Under the pieces are notes generated by a model, which was not told the origin of the DNA, did not search any database, and was given only the letters and a program-made list of their open reading frames with translations. From Hevea brasiliensis (lineage: Eukaryota; Streptophyta; Magnoliopsida; Malpighiales; Euphorbiaceae), in contig NC_079507.1 of the NCBI RefSeq assembly GCF_030052815.1, forward strand, positions 57,911,119-57,975,118: 64,000 nucleotides of DNA, read 5' to 3'. Position numbers and translations under genes: made by a program. This document shows, one piece after another, positions 1 through 11,016 of this stretch; positions within the stretch are counted from its first letter, which is position 1; the number at the start of each line of letters is the position of its first letter.

Positions 1-700
1 AAAATTTGACAAGTCTCAAAAGAGTCATTATCTTTCTTTGCTGGAGCACACCTAATATGATGGTGTCAGTGGTGTGCGGGAACACATCATGACACTTATA
101 AGTTGTTTCAATAAGCTCAAGTCTTTTGGTCTTGATTTGGGAGAAAGTTTTCTGGTCTGGCATATTCTTGAATCTCTTCCACCCTAATTCAAAATTCTCA
201 AGACTTCTTACAACTTCCAACAAGGGGAGTGGACAGTTGATCAGTTGATAGCCATTGTGTGCCAAGAAGAGGAATCTATGAGGAAGGGGAATACTCTTTC
301 TGTTAATTATGTCTTTAAAGGGTCTAGTAGCAAGACTAATGAGAAATTTTAAAAGGACGAGAAACCTAAAGCTAAATTTGAGAACAAGAATGGTGGTAAG
401 CATGATCATAATTTAACAATTAAGAAGAAGCCCTTCAAAGGCAAGTGCAACTATTGCAAGAAGCTTGACCATAAGTTAAAGGGCTGTTTTAAGCTTAAGA
501 AGAAGCATGAGAAGGAAGGTAATAGTCTAGAACTTGCCCCTCTAGCTCTAGTATGTTTTGAATCAAATGTTGTTGATATTCCTTTAAATTCTTGGTGGTT
601 GGATTCTAATGCTATCATTCATGTTTCAAATTCCTTGCAGGGGTTCAAAAACGTGAGGAAGCCAAGTGAAAAGGAGAAGTAGAACTCAAAGGGACTGTTT
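1..700 (+). pseudogene. gag C-terminus and protease of copia element A
   Basis: This stretch encodes the end of a copia Gag (nucleocapsid) followed by the aspartic protease. The zinc knuckle at 446-487 has the form C-X2-C-X4-H-X4-C. Upstream is the region around VDQLIAIVCQEEE, typical of plant copia Gag. The protease active site near 596-640 reads WLDSNAIIHVSN, so the Gly of the usual DSGA is Asn. There is an in-frame TAA at 350-352, and another stop and a frame change near 680 before pol. It is non-functional, and its start lies outside the window. Confidence 0.82.
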
Positions 701-723
701 CTTCGAATTTATCTTCTAGACAT

Positions 724-3110
724 GTGTTGGAATTAAATGATATTGTTTACGTTCGTTCTTCAAGGAGAAATTTAATTTCCAGTTCTATTTTAGATAAGTA
801 TGGTGATGTGTTTCTTCAGGATAATGGAAAAATTGTTATTTATTTTAAATCTAATATTGTTGGTTCCACTGTTTTATGCAATGGTTTATACATGTTGGAT
901 TTAAATTTAGTTCCTTTTCAATCTGTTGATGTTCCTATCAATGTTATTATTGGGCACAAACGTCAAAGAGTTAATGAGAACTCTTCAATATTGCACAGAC
1001 GTTTGGGTCACATTTCTAGGGAAAGATTATAAAGGATGGTTAAACAAGGTGTCTTGCACGGTTTGGATTTCTCTGATTTTAATACATGTGTTGATTGCAT
1101 TAAGGGAAAATTTCTTGCTAGAGCTAGAAACAAAGGGGCAATTAGGAGTGAAGGTGTGTTGAATTTGATTCATACAGATATCGGTGGATCCATTTCTCCT
1201 GTTGCTATGTGAGGTTTTAAATACTACATCACTTTTATTGATGACTATTCTAGATATGGTTGGATTGATCTTCTTTATGAGAAGTCTAATTCCTTGGATG
1301 CCTTTAAAGCATTTAAGGTTGCAGTTGAACTGAAAACTGTGAAGAAGATTAAATGTGTAATGTCATATAGGGGTGGTGAGTATTATGGCAAGTATACTGA
1401 GACTAGTAGAAATCCTAGTGCTTTTGCTTTGTATTTACAAGAATGTGGGATTGAGGCACAGTACACCATGCTTGGAACTCCACAAAAAAATGGGGTTGCA
1501 GAGAGGCGAAATCGTACTTTGATGGACATGGTGAGATATATACTTAGTCATTCTTCTTTAACAGAATTTTTATGGGGTGATGCTTTGAAAACTGTTGTGT
1601 ACATTCTCAATCAAGTTCCTAGTAAATCAGTGCCTAAGACTCCCTATGAGTTAATGTTTGGTAAGAAGCCCAGTTTGAGACATTTTCTTGTATGGGGTTG
1701 TAAGGCAAAGGTGAGGCCATATAACCCTCAGATCAGAAAGCAAGATGCTAAATTTGTTAGTGGTTTCTTAATTGGCTATTGTACAAGTTCTAGAGCTAGT
1801 AGATTTTACTGTCCAACTCATTCTACTAAAGTGATTGAATCAGATCGTGCTGTTTATTTTGAGGATGAGATGGATAGTGAGAGTCAAATACCTCGTGTTG
1901 TCAATCTTAGAGATGAGACTATTGTCTTTCCTATGCCTTTGCTACCTTCCTCAGTAGATTTTAATCCTCATGAGGGCAATGATGAAGTTCAGAACCCTGT
2001 TGATGTTAATTTAGAACCACCGGTTGTAGATGCTGAGGGGCCTTATGTAGTTGATGAAGTTGTACCTTTGAGGAGATCTCAAAAGATTCGTAGACCTGCA
2101 ATATCAAATGATTATATGGTCTATTTACATGAACATGAGTTTGATGGTGTTGATATTTCTGATCCTATTTCTTATTAGGAGGCTATATGTGGTCCTAATT
2201 CTTCAGAATGGATGAAAGCCATGTAAGATGAACTATCTTTTATGTATCACAATCAAGTCTAGGATCTTGTTGAATTACCAGATGATTGTAAAGCTGTAAG
2301 TTGTAAATGGGTCTTTAAGACCAAAAGTGGAGTCAAAGGTGAAGTAGAAAGGTACAAGGCCAAACTAATAGCAAAAGATTATAATAAGAGGAAATGTATA
2401 GATTATACAGAAACATTTTCCCCAGTGTCCACTAAAGATTCCTTTCGTGTGGTTATGGATTTAGTTGCTCATTATGACTTAGAACTCCACCAGATGGATG
2501 TTAAAATAGCTTTCTTAAATGGAGACTTGTATGAAGATGTGTATATGGTTCAACCTAACAATTTCATAGAAGCTGGTAACGAACACTTAGTATGCAAGTT
2601 GAAAAGATCCATTTACGAGTTAAAACAGGCTTTTAGACAATGGTATCTGAAGTTTGATCAAGTTTTGACTTCTCTTGGTTTTAAGGAGAATGCTTCAGAT
2701 CAATGCATCTTTTAGAAGATGAGTGGGAGCCATTTCATTATTCTAATGTTGGATGTTGATGACATTCTTCTTGCCAGTAATAGCATCAATCTCTTGAACG
2801 AGACAAAATACATGCTTTTTAGTCATTTTGACATGAAAGATCTTGGTGAGGCCACATATGTTCTGGGTATTCAGATTCACCGTGACAGGTCTCGAGGCAT
2901 ATTGGGTTTGTCTCAAGGAGCTTATATTGAATGAGTTCTTAAGAGATTTAACATGCACACTTGCTTCTCTTCTGTTACACCTTTTCTGTCAGGTAAGAAA
3001 CTCTCAAAAGCTCAGTGTCCTCAGGATGACAAGGAAAGGACTAAAATGGAAAAGATTTCATATAGTTGTGCTGTTGGGAGCTTGATGTATGCTCAAGTAT
3101 GTACTCGTCC
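724..3110 (+). pseudogene. integrase and reverse transcriptase of copia element A
   Basis: One frame can be followed from 724 to 3110 with about eight in-frame stops (for example 1030-1032, 1210-1212, 2176-2178, 2935-2937). The GAG-pre-integrase zinc region (LHRRLGHIS, then CVDC) is near 990-1105. The integrase core follows: a first Asp in IHTDIGG, a second catalytic position now Tyr (MSYRGGEY where Asp is usual), and a Glu in [12 protein letters not shown]. The reverse transcriptase begins near 2250 and has MDVKIAFLNG and an active site reading LDVDDILLAS, where the Tyr of YVDD is Asp. The loss of catalytic residues agrees with the stops: this is a dead pol. Confidence 0.88.
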
Positions 3111-6100
3111 TGTGACACCCCTTGCCCGTCTACAGTGTAGCCGAGCAAGTTATGCCACTCAGTGTGTCGGAACACCAATTCATGTTTCAATTTCAATTAA
3201 TCCCTTTTTATTCATTTATTTATAATTTTTAATAAATCTAAATTTTTTCGCAAATTTTATAGAAAATCCGACAGAGTGCCGGCTATAAATTGAAAAACAG
3301 TTCTTCTGAACCTGTTTAAAAACACTTCCAATATAATTATAATCTCAATCTCAGTCAACCACCAACATTTTTCAATAATTTCTCAAACCAATTCAGTATC
3401 TCAAAATTCACATTCATCTCATATCACACCAAATTCAATGAGAAAAACTCATATTTATTTCTGAACACAGCTCATAGGTAATTACAGCAAAAATATGATT
3501 ACATGAGTTTATAATATACATAACAAAAGTTTACAAATACAAAAGACTTAGGTAGCCCAATGTCCTACCAATGCACTGCAATTTGTGAGGTGACTTTGAA
3601 CTCTGAGTGCAGATCTGAAAACTCACCCTGTATGAGATCTGCTGGACTCCCCAGCTATGTCTCCAGTACCTGCGCGTGACAAAAGCGACACGCTAAGCAA
3701 TTCTGCTTAGTGGTGACAATATAAAATAAAATAAAATAAAATAAAATAATAACATATATGCAGAATGTATATTTACATTTTTGGTAGACTTAATTTCAAA
3801 TATTTATTGCAATATTATTCGATTAAAGTTTGGTAAGATTTATTAATATTACCCGAGTAACCTATACTAGTTGACTGAACTGGATAAACGGGTAAACTGG
3901 CACTGGGTATCAAGTACCTTGGGCCGTCACACCATCGGTCATATATGTATCTCCCAGTGTGCAACAGAACAGCTAATAAGCTGTAATAATTATCGGGGAT
4001 TAAACCCGAGTATAACAACTCAATATCATAGCCAAAGGCTATTATGTCACAGAATGGCATGGAAAGCCATGAAATACAGAATGGCATGAAGCCATATGCA
4101 GTACTGCTAACAGAACTCTATTGGCATGCCAACCTATCCAAACCAAGCACATTAGGCCTACTAGGGCATTTAACACTTTTTATTTATGTAATTCTTTGAA
4201 ATTGAATTTTTATGATTACTATTCATTTCATTGGTCAATCAAAATGTTGACTTTTGCATTGGCAATAGGTAAATTAGTTTAAATATCATCAACATACCAC
4301 ATTTTGCATTTTAAACTTGTTGGTATTGGTTGCCAATACCATCTCTAAGCTTAATGTGAATTGGACAGAATTTTCAGTTTTCAAGCTTTGGGTTTACTGT
4401 TCTATTAGTTACTATTCCAGTGGGAATTTGGAAAAATGATAAACATGAAAGTTGTTCCTTATTTTGTCTAGTTGAATTTCTTTTTTTGAATCACTCAATT
4501 TGGAGTTTTTTAGCTCAAGTTATAGTCCAAAAACCACAACTAGCCGGATTGAAATTTTTCTGGACTGACCATATCTACAGTGCAGTGAACAGTGACTTCA
4601 ACTCACTTGTTGGATAGGTTCTGGTCATAATTTGGGTTAGGTTTCTTCATGAACATTGTTGGTATATACCTCAGCTTGTTGTGGGTAAAATTTCAGGTCA
4701 ATTGGACCATTCTACACTGAGTTATGGCCAAATGACCAAACACTGTTCATTTGGTCATTCTGCAGAAACAGACTGCAGGTCACTCGGATTGGGGCAAGCT
4801 TTTGGTCCACTTGGTTTGGTCTTATGGGCATGGTTTCTTCACTAAAGTTGTGCCATTATGTGTCTAGATTCATGTCCAATTGGCCAAAAACCAATTGAAC
4901 CTCTACAATTCAAGTTATGGCTGCCCAAACCTGCTGGACTCATGTTCAATTCTGCAAGTCACCTAGGGCAGCCACACTAAACCTAAATCCCATCCCTCAA
5001 CACACTTCATTTTTGGTTTAAATAGAACTAAATGGTCACTAATTGACCATTAATACTCATTTTCATCATCACATGGTCAAAGTCCCATTTCTCCACTCCA
5101 AACCCTAACTCAACATTTCAAGCCATACAGTAGGATTGCATTTCATCAATCCACATAAAAGAGACATATTGTGGCAGCCATACTACCCTTTTTAATTTCA
5201 TTAAAATCATCACAATATTGCCCAACCAAGGCTGCCAAAACTTAGGGTTTACATGCAAATGGTACTCCATCAATTTCCTTATCATTTGCACTCATTCATA
5301 ATTGTTAAACATGAATTTAAAGTGAAATTTAAGTTTAAGTCACTAACCTCTATGGAGTGTGATTTTTCCCACTTGCTAAAACTCTTCTTTTCTTCTTCTT
5401 TTTGCTCCCAAAAGAATCTCCAAGGTGTAAGAAGATTTTTTTGTGTTGCTAGATTAGGGTTTTGTTGAGTAAAAGTGAGAGAAAGCAAGCTTTAAAAGCT
5501 TGATAATGGTGAGAATGGGAGAGGGTTCACGGCAAGGAAGAAGAAAGGGAGAGAGGGATCTGTTTTTTTATTCATTTTCAAACCATTTTGTCTCTTTAAG
5601 ATAAGTTATGCCATGTGTCAACATTGGGTTGGGTGAAGGCACACTAATGACATCATGTGATGTCATAAATTCCCATTTAATTCATTTTTTTTTCTTTTCT
5701 TTTCTACTCATTTTCAATTCAATTTTTAGTAACATTGATTCACATTTTATGTCATAATAATTATTTACTTAACTGGACAAGTCGGCCAAAAATCACCTCT
5801 GAAGGCGAAATGACCAAAATGCCCTCCGTTTGGCTTAACGGGCCAAAATTGTCTGTACTAATTGAAAATTTTTTCTAAGTATTTTCTTGGCATTCTAATG
5901 CCATAAGAACCTCAATAACCCTTCTCTGGAGTCCCAAAAATTATTTTATAATTTTTCCCCCGGGTCTAGGGCTCCTAGTTGCGAGAACCGCAACTTCTCA
6001 CTAGGTTACCTATCGCTAGGGCACCGGCTCATTTAATTTGGTTGTATTTTATTTCTAAAATTTTTCTTAAATTTTTCTTATTGATATTTGAGTTAATTAT

Positions 6101-6208
6101 AGTTCCTCACTTTAGTTTAAATATTTTTCCAGACATTCTAGCTGTCCGGACCGACACCGATCACCGGAACAGTAGAATTTACGAAATTGCTGCAGGGAGG
6201 GTGTTACA
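3111..6208 (-). repeat. 3' LTR of element B
   Basis: This 3098-bp terminal repeat matches 11017-14100 along its length. Differences include scattered C/T changes and one extra AAAAT unit near 3721-3750. Because the element is on the minus strand, this left copy is the 3' LTR. No convincing gene is seen inside it. Short open frames are not supported by any recognised domain. Confidence 0.96.
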
Positions 6209-6221
6209 ACTCTTCCCCTCT
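6209..6221 (-). other. polypurine tract of element B
   Basis: The minus strand reads AGAGGGGAAGAGT directly against the 3' LTR. This is the expected position and composition of the plus-strand primer for reverse transcription. Confidence 0.85.
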
Positions 6222-6249
6222 AATTTAAATTTCGTCCTCAAAATTTACC

Positions 6250-7503
6250 TTATGCAAACAGTTGAGGGAACTGTTGCCTCATCGTCTCTTCACTTTCCCA
6301 AGTTGCCTCCTCGGCGTTGTGGTGCCTCCAAAGCACTTTCACCAGTGGGATCTGCTTATTTCTCAACTCTTTTACTTCCCGAGCCAGGATCCATATGAGT
6401 TCTTCTTCATATGTCAGATCCGGTTGTACTTCAATTTCTTCCATGGAGATGACATGTGAAGGATCTGAGCGGTATCTTCTTAACATAGACACGTGGAACA
6501 CATTGTGGATCTTGTCCAGCTTTGGTGCTAAAGCTAGCCTATAGGCCACTGGACCCACACGTTCAATGACTTCATATGGGCCAATGAACCTAGGGCTTAA
6601 CTTACCTTTTCTTCCAAACCTTAGTACCTTCTTCCACGGTGAGACTTTGAGAAACACTTTATCGCCAACCGCATATTCTATTTCTTTTCTCTTTAAGTCG
6701 GCATAGGATTTTTGTCTGTCTGAAGCAACCTTCAGATTAGCTTTGATTAGTTTTACCTTCTCTTCAGTCTGTTTCACCAGGTCTGACCCTACTAGTTTAT
6801 CTTCGCCCAATTCAGTCCAGCACACTAGAGTTCTACATTTTCTCCCATACAATGCTTCATACGGGGCCATTTGGATGCTAACTTGGTAGCTATTGTTGTA
6901 TGCAAATTCTGCCAGTGGGAGGTATCTATCCCAACTTCCCTCCAACTCAATGACACAACTCCTCAGCATATCCTCAAGGACCTGACATATATTTCATGTT
7001 ATTATTACCATTTCAGTTCAATATGTGTATTAGTTTAATTGGTTTCAATTGTTTACCTGGATTACTCTTTCTGATTGCCCATCTGTCTGAGGATGGAAAG
7101 CTATGCTGAAGTGGAGTTGTGTACCCAAGGACTCATGCAACTTCTTCCAAAATCTCGATGTAAATCTTGGGTCTCGATCAGATATGATGGAAAGTGGAAT
7201 TCCATGCAGTTTAACTATCTCACTGATATACAATTCTGCTAACTTCTCCAGTGAGTAGTCAGTCCTAACTGGCAGAAAGTGTGCTGACTTTGTAAATCTA
7301 TCTACTATCACCCATATTGCATCATGTTTCTTCTGGGTGAGAGGTAGACCACTCACAAAATCCATGGTGACCCGATCCCATTTCCATTCAGGTATGCGTA
7401 TAGGCTGTAGCAAACCTGATGGAACTTGATGTTCTGCCTTGACTTGTTGACATGTCAAGCATTTAGTCACATAGTCAGTTATGTCTTTCTTCATACCAGG
7501 CCA
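6250..7503 (-). pseudogene. integrase with chromodomain-like tail, element B
   Basis: This is the integrase region of Ty3/gypsy pol. It begins with the zinc-binding segment ([13 protein letters not shown]), followed by the DDE core: Asp in [10 protein letters not shown], Asp in [11 protein letters not shown], and Glu in DGQSERVIQ. After an intron-like insert at 6982-7056 the frame resumes with the helix around DMLRSC and the AYNNSY segment. It ends with VKVLWRHHN...EATWESEE, the chromodomain-like tail that ends near 6250. An in-frame TAG at 7504-7506 lies just upstream, where Trp is conserved in relatives. The core catalytic residues look intact. Confidence 0.9.
6982..7056 (-). other. 75-bp intron-like insert in integrase of element B
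   Basis: On the minus strand the coding sequence ...ATCCAG is followed by GTAAAC, then 75 bp of AT-rich sequence with in-frame stops ending TATGTCAG, and then GTCCTTGAGG, which resumes the integrase frame exactly. The equivalent place in element E (near 36765) is continuous. GT and AG borders plus exact frame restoration support a spliceosomal intron. A random insertion is less likely. Confidence 0.72.
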
Positions 7504-9219
7504 CTAATACTGAAGCTTCAGATCATGATACATCTTTGTACTTCCTGGGTGCATAGCATAAACACTGGCATGTGCCTCTTTCAGAATACTGGCTTTTAAT
7601 TCCCCATTATCTGGTACACATACTCTTCCTTTGTAGTACAGACACCCATCTGCTTTTACTTCATAGTCAGTTACTTTTCCCCCTGAGATTTGGCTCATAA
7701 TAGCCATTAACTTTTCATCTGCCTTTTGCCCATCCAAAATCTGTTGTAGCAGGTTTGGCCTCACTTGCAACTCAGCCAAAATAGCTCCATTTCGAACCAA
7801 AGATAGATGGGCATTCAATGATCTCAAAGCTGTGATGGATTTTCTGCTCAAAGCATCAGCAACTACATTTGCCTTCCCAGGATGGTAGTCAATTACACAA
7901 TTATAGTCCTTTAGGAACTCAATCCATCGCCTCTGTCTAAGGTTGAGCTCTTTTTGGGTTGGCAAGTATTGCAAGCTTTTGTGGTCTGTGTAAATGTAGC
8001 ACTTTTCACCATACAAGTAGTGCCTCCATATCTTCAGTGCGAAGATAATTGTTGCAAGCTCTAGATCATGGGTAGGGTAATTCTGTTCATGTGTCCTTAG
8101 CTGCCTGGAAGCATAAGCGACCACCTTCCCCTCTTGCATCAATACACACCCTAACCCATTATGAGAGGCATCACTGTAGACCACAAAGTCCTTTCCTGAC
8201 ACTGGCTGTGTTAACACTAGTGCCTCTATCAACATAGCCTTTAACTTCTCAAAACTGGTTTGACACTTGTCATTCCAGTTAAATCTGACATTCTTGTGTA
8301 ACAACTTGGTCATTGGAGCAGCTATTAAGGAAAATCCCTTCACAAATCTTCTGTAATACCCAGCTAGTCCCAAGAAACTTATGACCTCAGTTGTATTCCT
8401 GGGAGGCTTCCATTCCATCACTGCTTCTATTTTCTTAGGATCCACTCTAATCCCATCAGCTGACACTATGTGTCCAAGGAATGCAATCTCATTCAACCAG
8501 AAGTCACACTTGGACAACTTAGCATACAGCTTCTTTTCTCTCAGGGTTTGCAGAACAATCCTCAAATGTTCATCACGTTCTTCCCTGGTCTTGGAATACA
8601 CCAAAATATCATCAATAAAGACCACTACGAACCGATCTAGGTATGGATGGAAGATACAGTTCATAAGGTCCATGAATGCTGCTGGTACATTTGTTAGGCC
8701 AAAGGGCATCACTAGAAACTCATAATGCCCATACCGAGTCCTGAATGCAGTCTTTGGCACATCTACGTCCCTCACCCTCAACTGATGATACCCTGATCTG
8801 AGATCAATCTTAGAAAATACTCATGCTCCCTTCAACTGATCGAACAGATCATCAATTCTAGGCAACGGATATTTATTCTTCACAGTTATTTTATTCAACT
8901 GCCCGTAATCGATGCATAGCCTCAAAGTCCCATCCTTCTTTTTCGCAAACAGCACTGGAGCTCCCCATGGTGACACACTGGGGCGTATAAACCCCTTATC
9001 CAGTAACTCCTGTAACTGAATTTTCAGTTCCTTCAATTATGTGGGCGCCATCCTATAAGGAGAAATAGAGATTGGTGTTGTACCCGGTAGTGTCTCAATA
9101 GCAAATTCAACTTCCCTTTCTGGTGGCAAACCAGGCAATTCTTTAGGGAATACATCTGGGAAGTCTCTTACTGTGGGTATATCACTCAGGTTTGGCTTAA
9201 CTTGCCTAGTATCAACCAC
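7504..9219 (-). pseudogene. reverse transcriptase and RNase H of element B
   Basis: The frame starts with the protease-RT linker ([17 protein letters not shown]). The RT then runs through [28 protein letters not shown], and the active site [11 protein letters not shown], which is the normal FIDD form of gypsy RTs. RNase H follows with [32 protein letters not shown] and [10 protein letters not shown]. Then comes the linker [15 protein letters not shown]. Stops at 9037-9039 (TAA) and 8821-8823 (TGA) interrupt the RT at conserved positions. The catalytic Asp residues are kept, so decay looks recent. Confidence 0.92.
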
Positions 9220-9224
9220 GTGTG

Positions 9225-10895
9225 CTAGGTAAGCTTCATTCTTCTTGTAACTGTGGCTGAGATAACATTGGACAGGAAATCTGTCATTTCACCCACAACA
9301 GTGATCTCATTACCCTCAGAAGTTTTCAGAGAAATTCTCTTCAATTTACAATCAACCATTGCCTGATGACGTGACAACCAGTCCATTCCCAAAATCATGT
9401 CAAACTCATAGAAAGGCAACTCAATCAGGTCTGCCAAGAATTCATACCCCTGAATCCTTAACAGGCAACCCTTGATTACTTTGTTCACCACTACGCTGTG
9501 GCCCAATGGATTAGTGACCAGAATGTCTTGGTCACTCTCCTCTACTAGTATCCCCCTTTCTACGGGTAGGTTGATGCATATGTATGAATGAGTGGATCCT
9601 GGATCCACCAATGCATGCACAGATGTATTGTAGAGGGAGAACGTACCCCTGATGACGTTCGGGGCACCTTGCTCCTCCTGAGCTCTCATGGCATAGGCTC
9701 TGGCAGGTGGTCTGCCCTCAGACCTCTCTGCTAGCTCAGATGCAGGCCTCTGTGATGGTCCCACTGCCTCAGATTTACCAGATTTTCTACCCCTTTGTGG
9801 TGCAGGAGCAGGTCTATCTGCTTGTGTTGGAGCAGCTGTAGCAGTTCTGCGTGGACAGTTCCTCAACTGATGCTCTGTCGACCCACACCTTAAGCAGGCA
9901 CCAATCACTCTCCAACACTCCCCCTTATGCCATTTCAGACAATGTGGACATGTAGAAGATGCTGGGGCTGCTCCCCTGAACCCCATTCCTGGAGAGCTGC
10001 CCACTAATGGTGTGGACTGACCTCTCCTAGGGGTAAACTGTGGCCTGGGCCCCTGAGACTGACCCTGACCTTGTGGTTAACCTAAACTTTATGCAGGTGG
10101 ACCTTTGAACTTCTTCCCAGATGTAGGAGATGAACTAGACTGACCCGGGCCCCTCTTCTGCTGTCTCTCCCTTCTAGTCTGCTCACTTATTCTTACTTTT
10201 TCAACTTTTATTGCAGCTTCCACTAACTTGGTAAAGTCTGTGATTCCCAAGGCAGTAATCATGATCTTTATGTTGTCATTTAATCCCTCTTCAAATCTCT
10301 TACACCTTTCGGCCTCATTAGGGACTATCTCCCTTCCGTAGCGGCTTAATCTGACAAATTTCTTTTCATACTCGGCCACTGTCAGCTGTCTCTGCCTCAG
10401 GTTAATGAACTCTCTTCTTCTTTTTTCCAGGTATACACTACCCACATATTTCTTCTTGAATTCTGAGAGGAAGAAGTCCCAAGTTATTACTTCTGGTTGC
10501 ACTTCACTAGACACCGTATCCCACCATTCATATGCATCGTCTTGTAACAGAGATATGGCAGCTTCTAGGTTTTGCTCTGGAGTGCAGTGGAGTTGTTTTA
10601 AAACTCTGCCTATTCTGTTCAACCAATTTTCGGTTGCAATAGAATCATCTTCTCTCTTGCCAAAGAAGTCCATTGCTCCAAATTTTTTCAATCTTTTCAG
10701 GTGTGATTTCAATTGTGGAGGTGGTGGCGGCGGTGGCATTACCCCAGCCATTTGCTGGAACACGACTTGTGGAGATTGAGCAGGCTCTGATGGAGCTGGT
10801 GGAGCAGGTTCTCCCCTACCCCCAGTCTCAGCTACTGCAGGTGGAGCATGACTCTCCACTTCCTCCTCAACTGCCCTCTGAGATGAAGGGTCCAT
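9225..10895 (-). pseudogene. gag and protease of element B
   Basis: Translation would start at the ATG ending at 10895 (MDPSSQ). A proline-rich N-terminus (seven Pro in a row near residue 55) precedes the retrotransposon Gag domain (W-rich and charged, residues about 80-220). Two zinc knuckles follow: CPHCLKWHKGEC, a variant, and CLRCGSTEHQLRNC, classical. The aspartic protease has ALVDPGSTHSYI and ILGMDWLSRH. Two in-frame TAA codons (10089-10091 and 10077-10079) separate the Gag core from the zinc knuckles. A frameshift at about 9230-9250 separates the protease from the RT. Confidence 0.9.
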
Positions 10896-10999
10896 ATCCT
10901 ATTTAATAAAGACAACAGATCTGCATTAGTGTCACCTCGACTCTTACAAATGCAATGCATGGTATGGACTCAATCTAGGCCCAGAAACGCCTAAACCGC

Positions 11000-11011
11000 G
11001 CTCTGATACCA
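11000..11011 (-). other. primer-binding site of element B (initiator tRNA-Met)
   Basis: The minus strand reads TGGTATCAGAGC, complementary to the 3' end of plant initiator tRNA-Met. It lies 5 bp inside the 5' LTR. Confidence 0.92.
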
Positions 11012-11016
11012 CTAAA

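Larger units (their letters stand above)
1..3110 (+). mobile_element. Ty1/copia element A, left part (split by element B)
   Basis: This is the left portion of a decayed Ty1/copia retrotransposon whose 5' LTR lies beyond the window. The order gag, protease, integrase, reverse transcriptase is the copia order. The coding sequence stops abruptly inside the reverse transcriptase/RNase H linker at 3110 and resumes in the correct frame at 14106, after element B and the duplicated CGTCC. Element A is therefore older than B. It could not move on its own now. Confidence 0.93.

Noticed and set aside
3815..4089. Overlapping open frames on both strands in the LTR of element B (repeated at 11716-11990)
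   Set aside because: They are copies of the same LTR sequence, lack domains and overlap on opposite strands.
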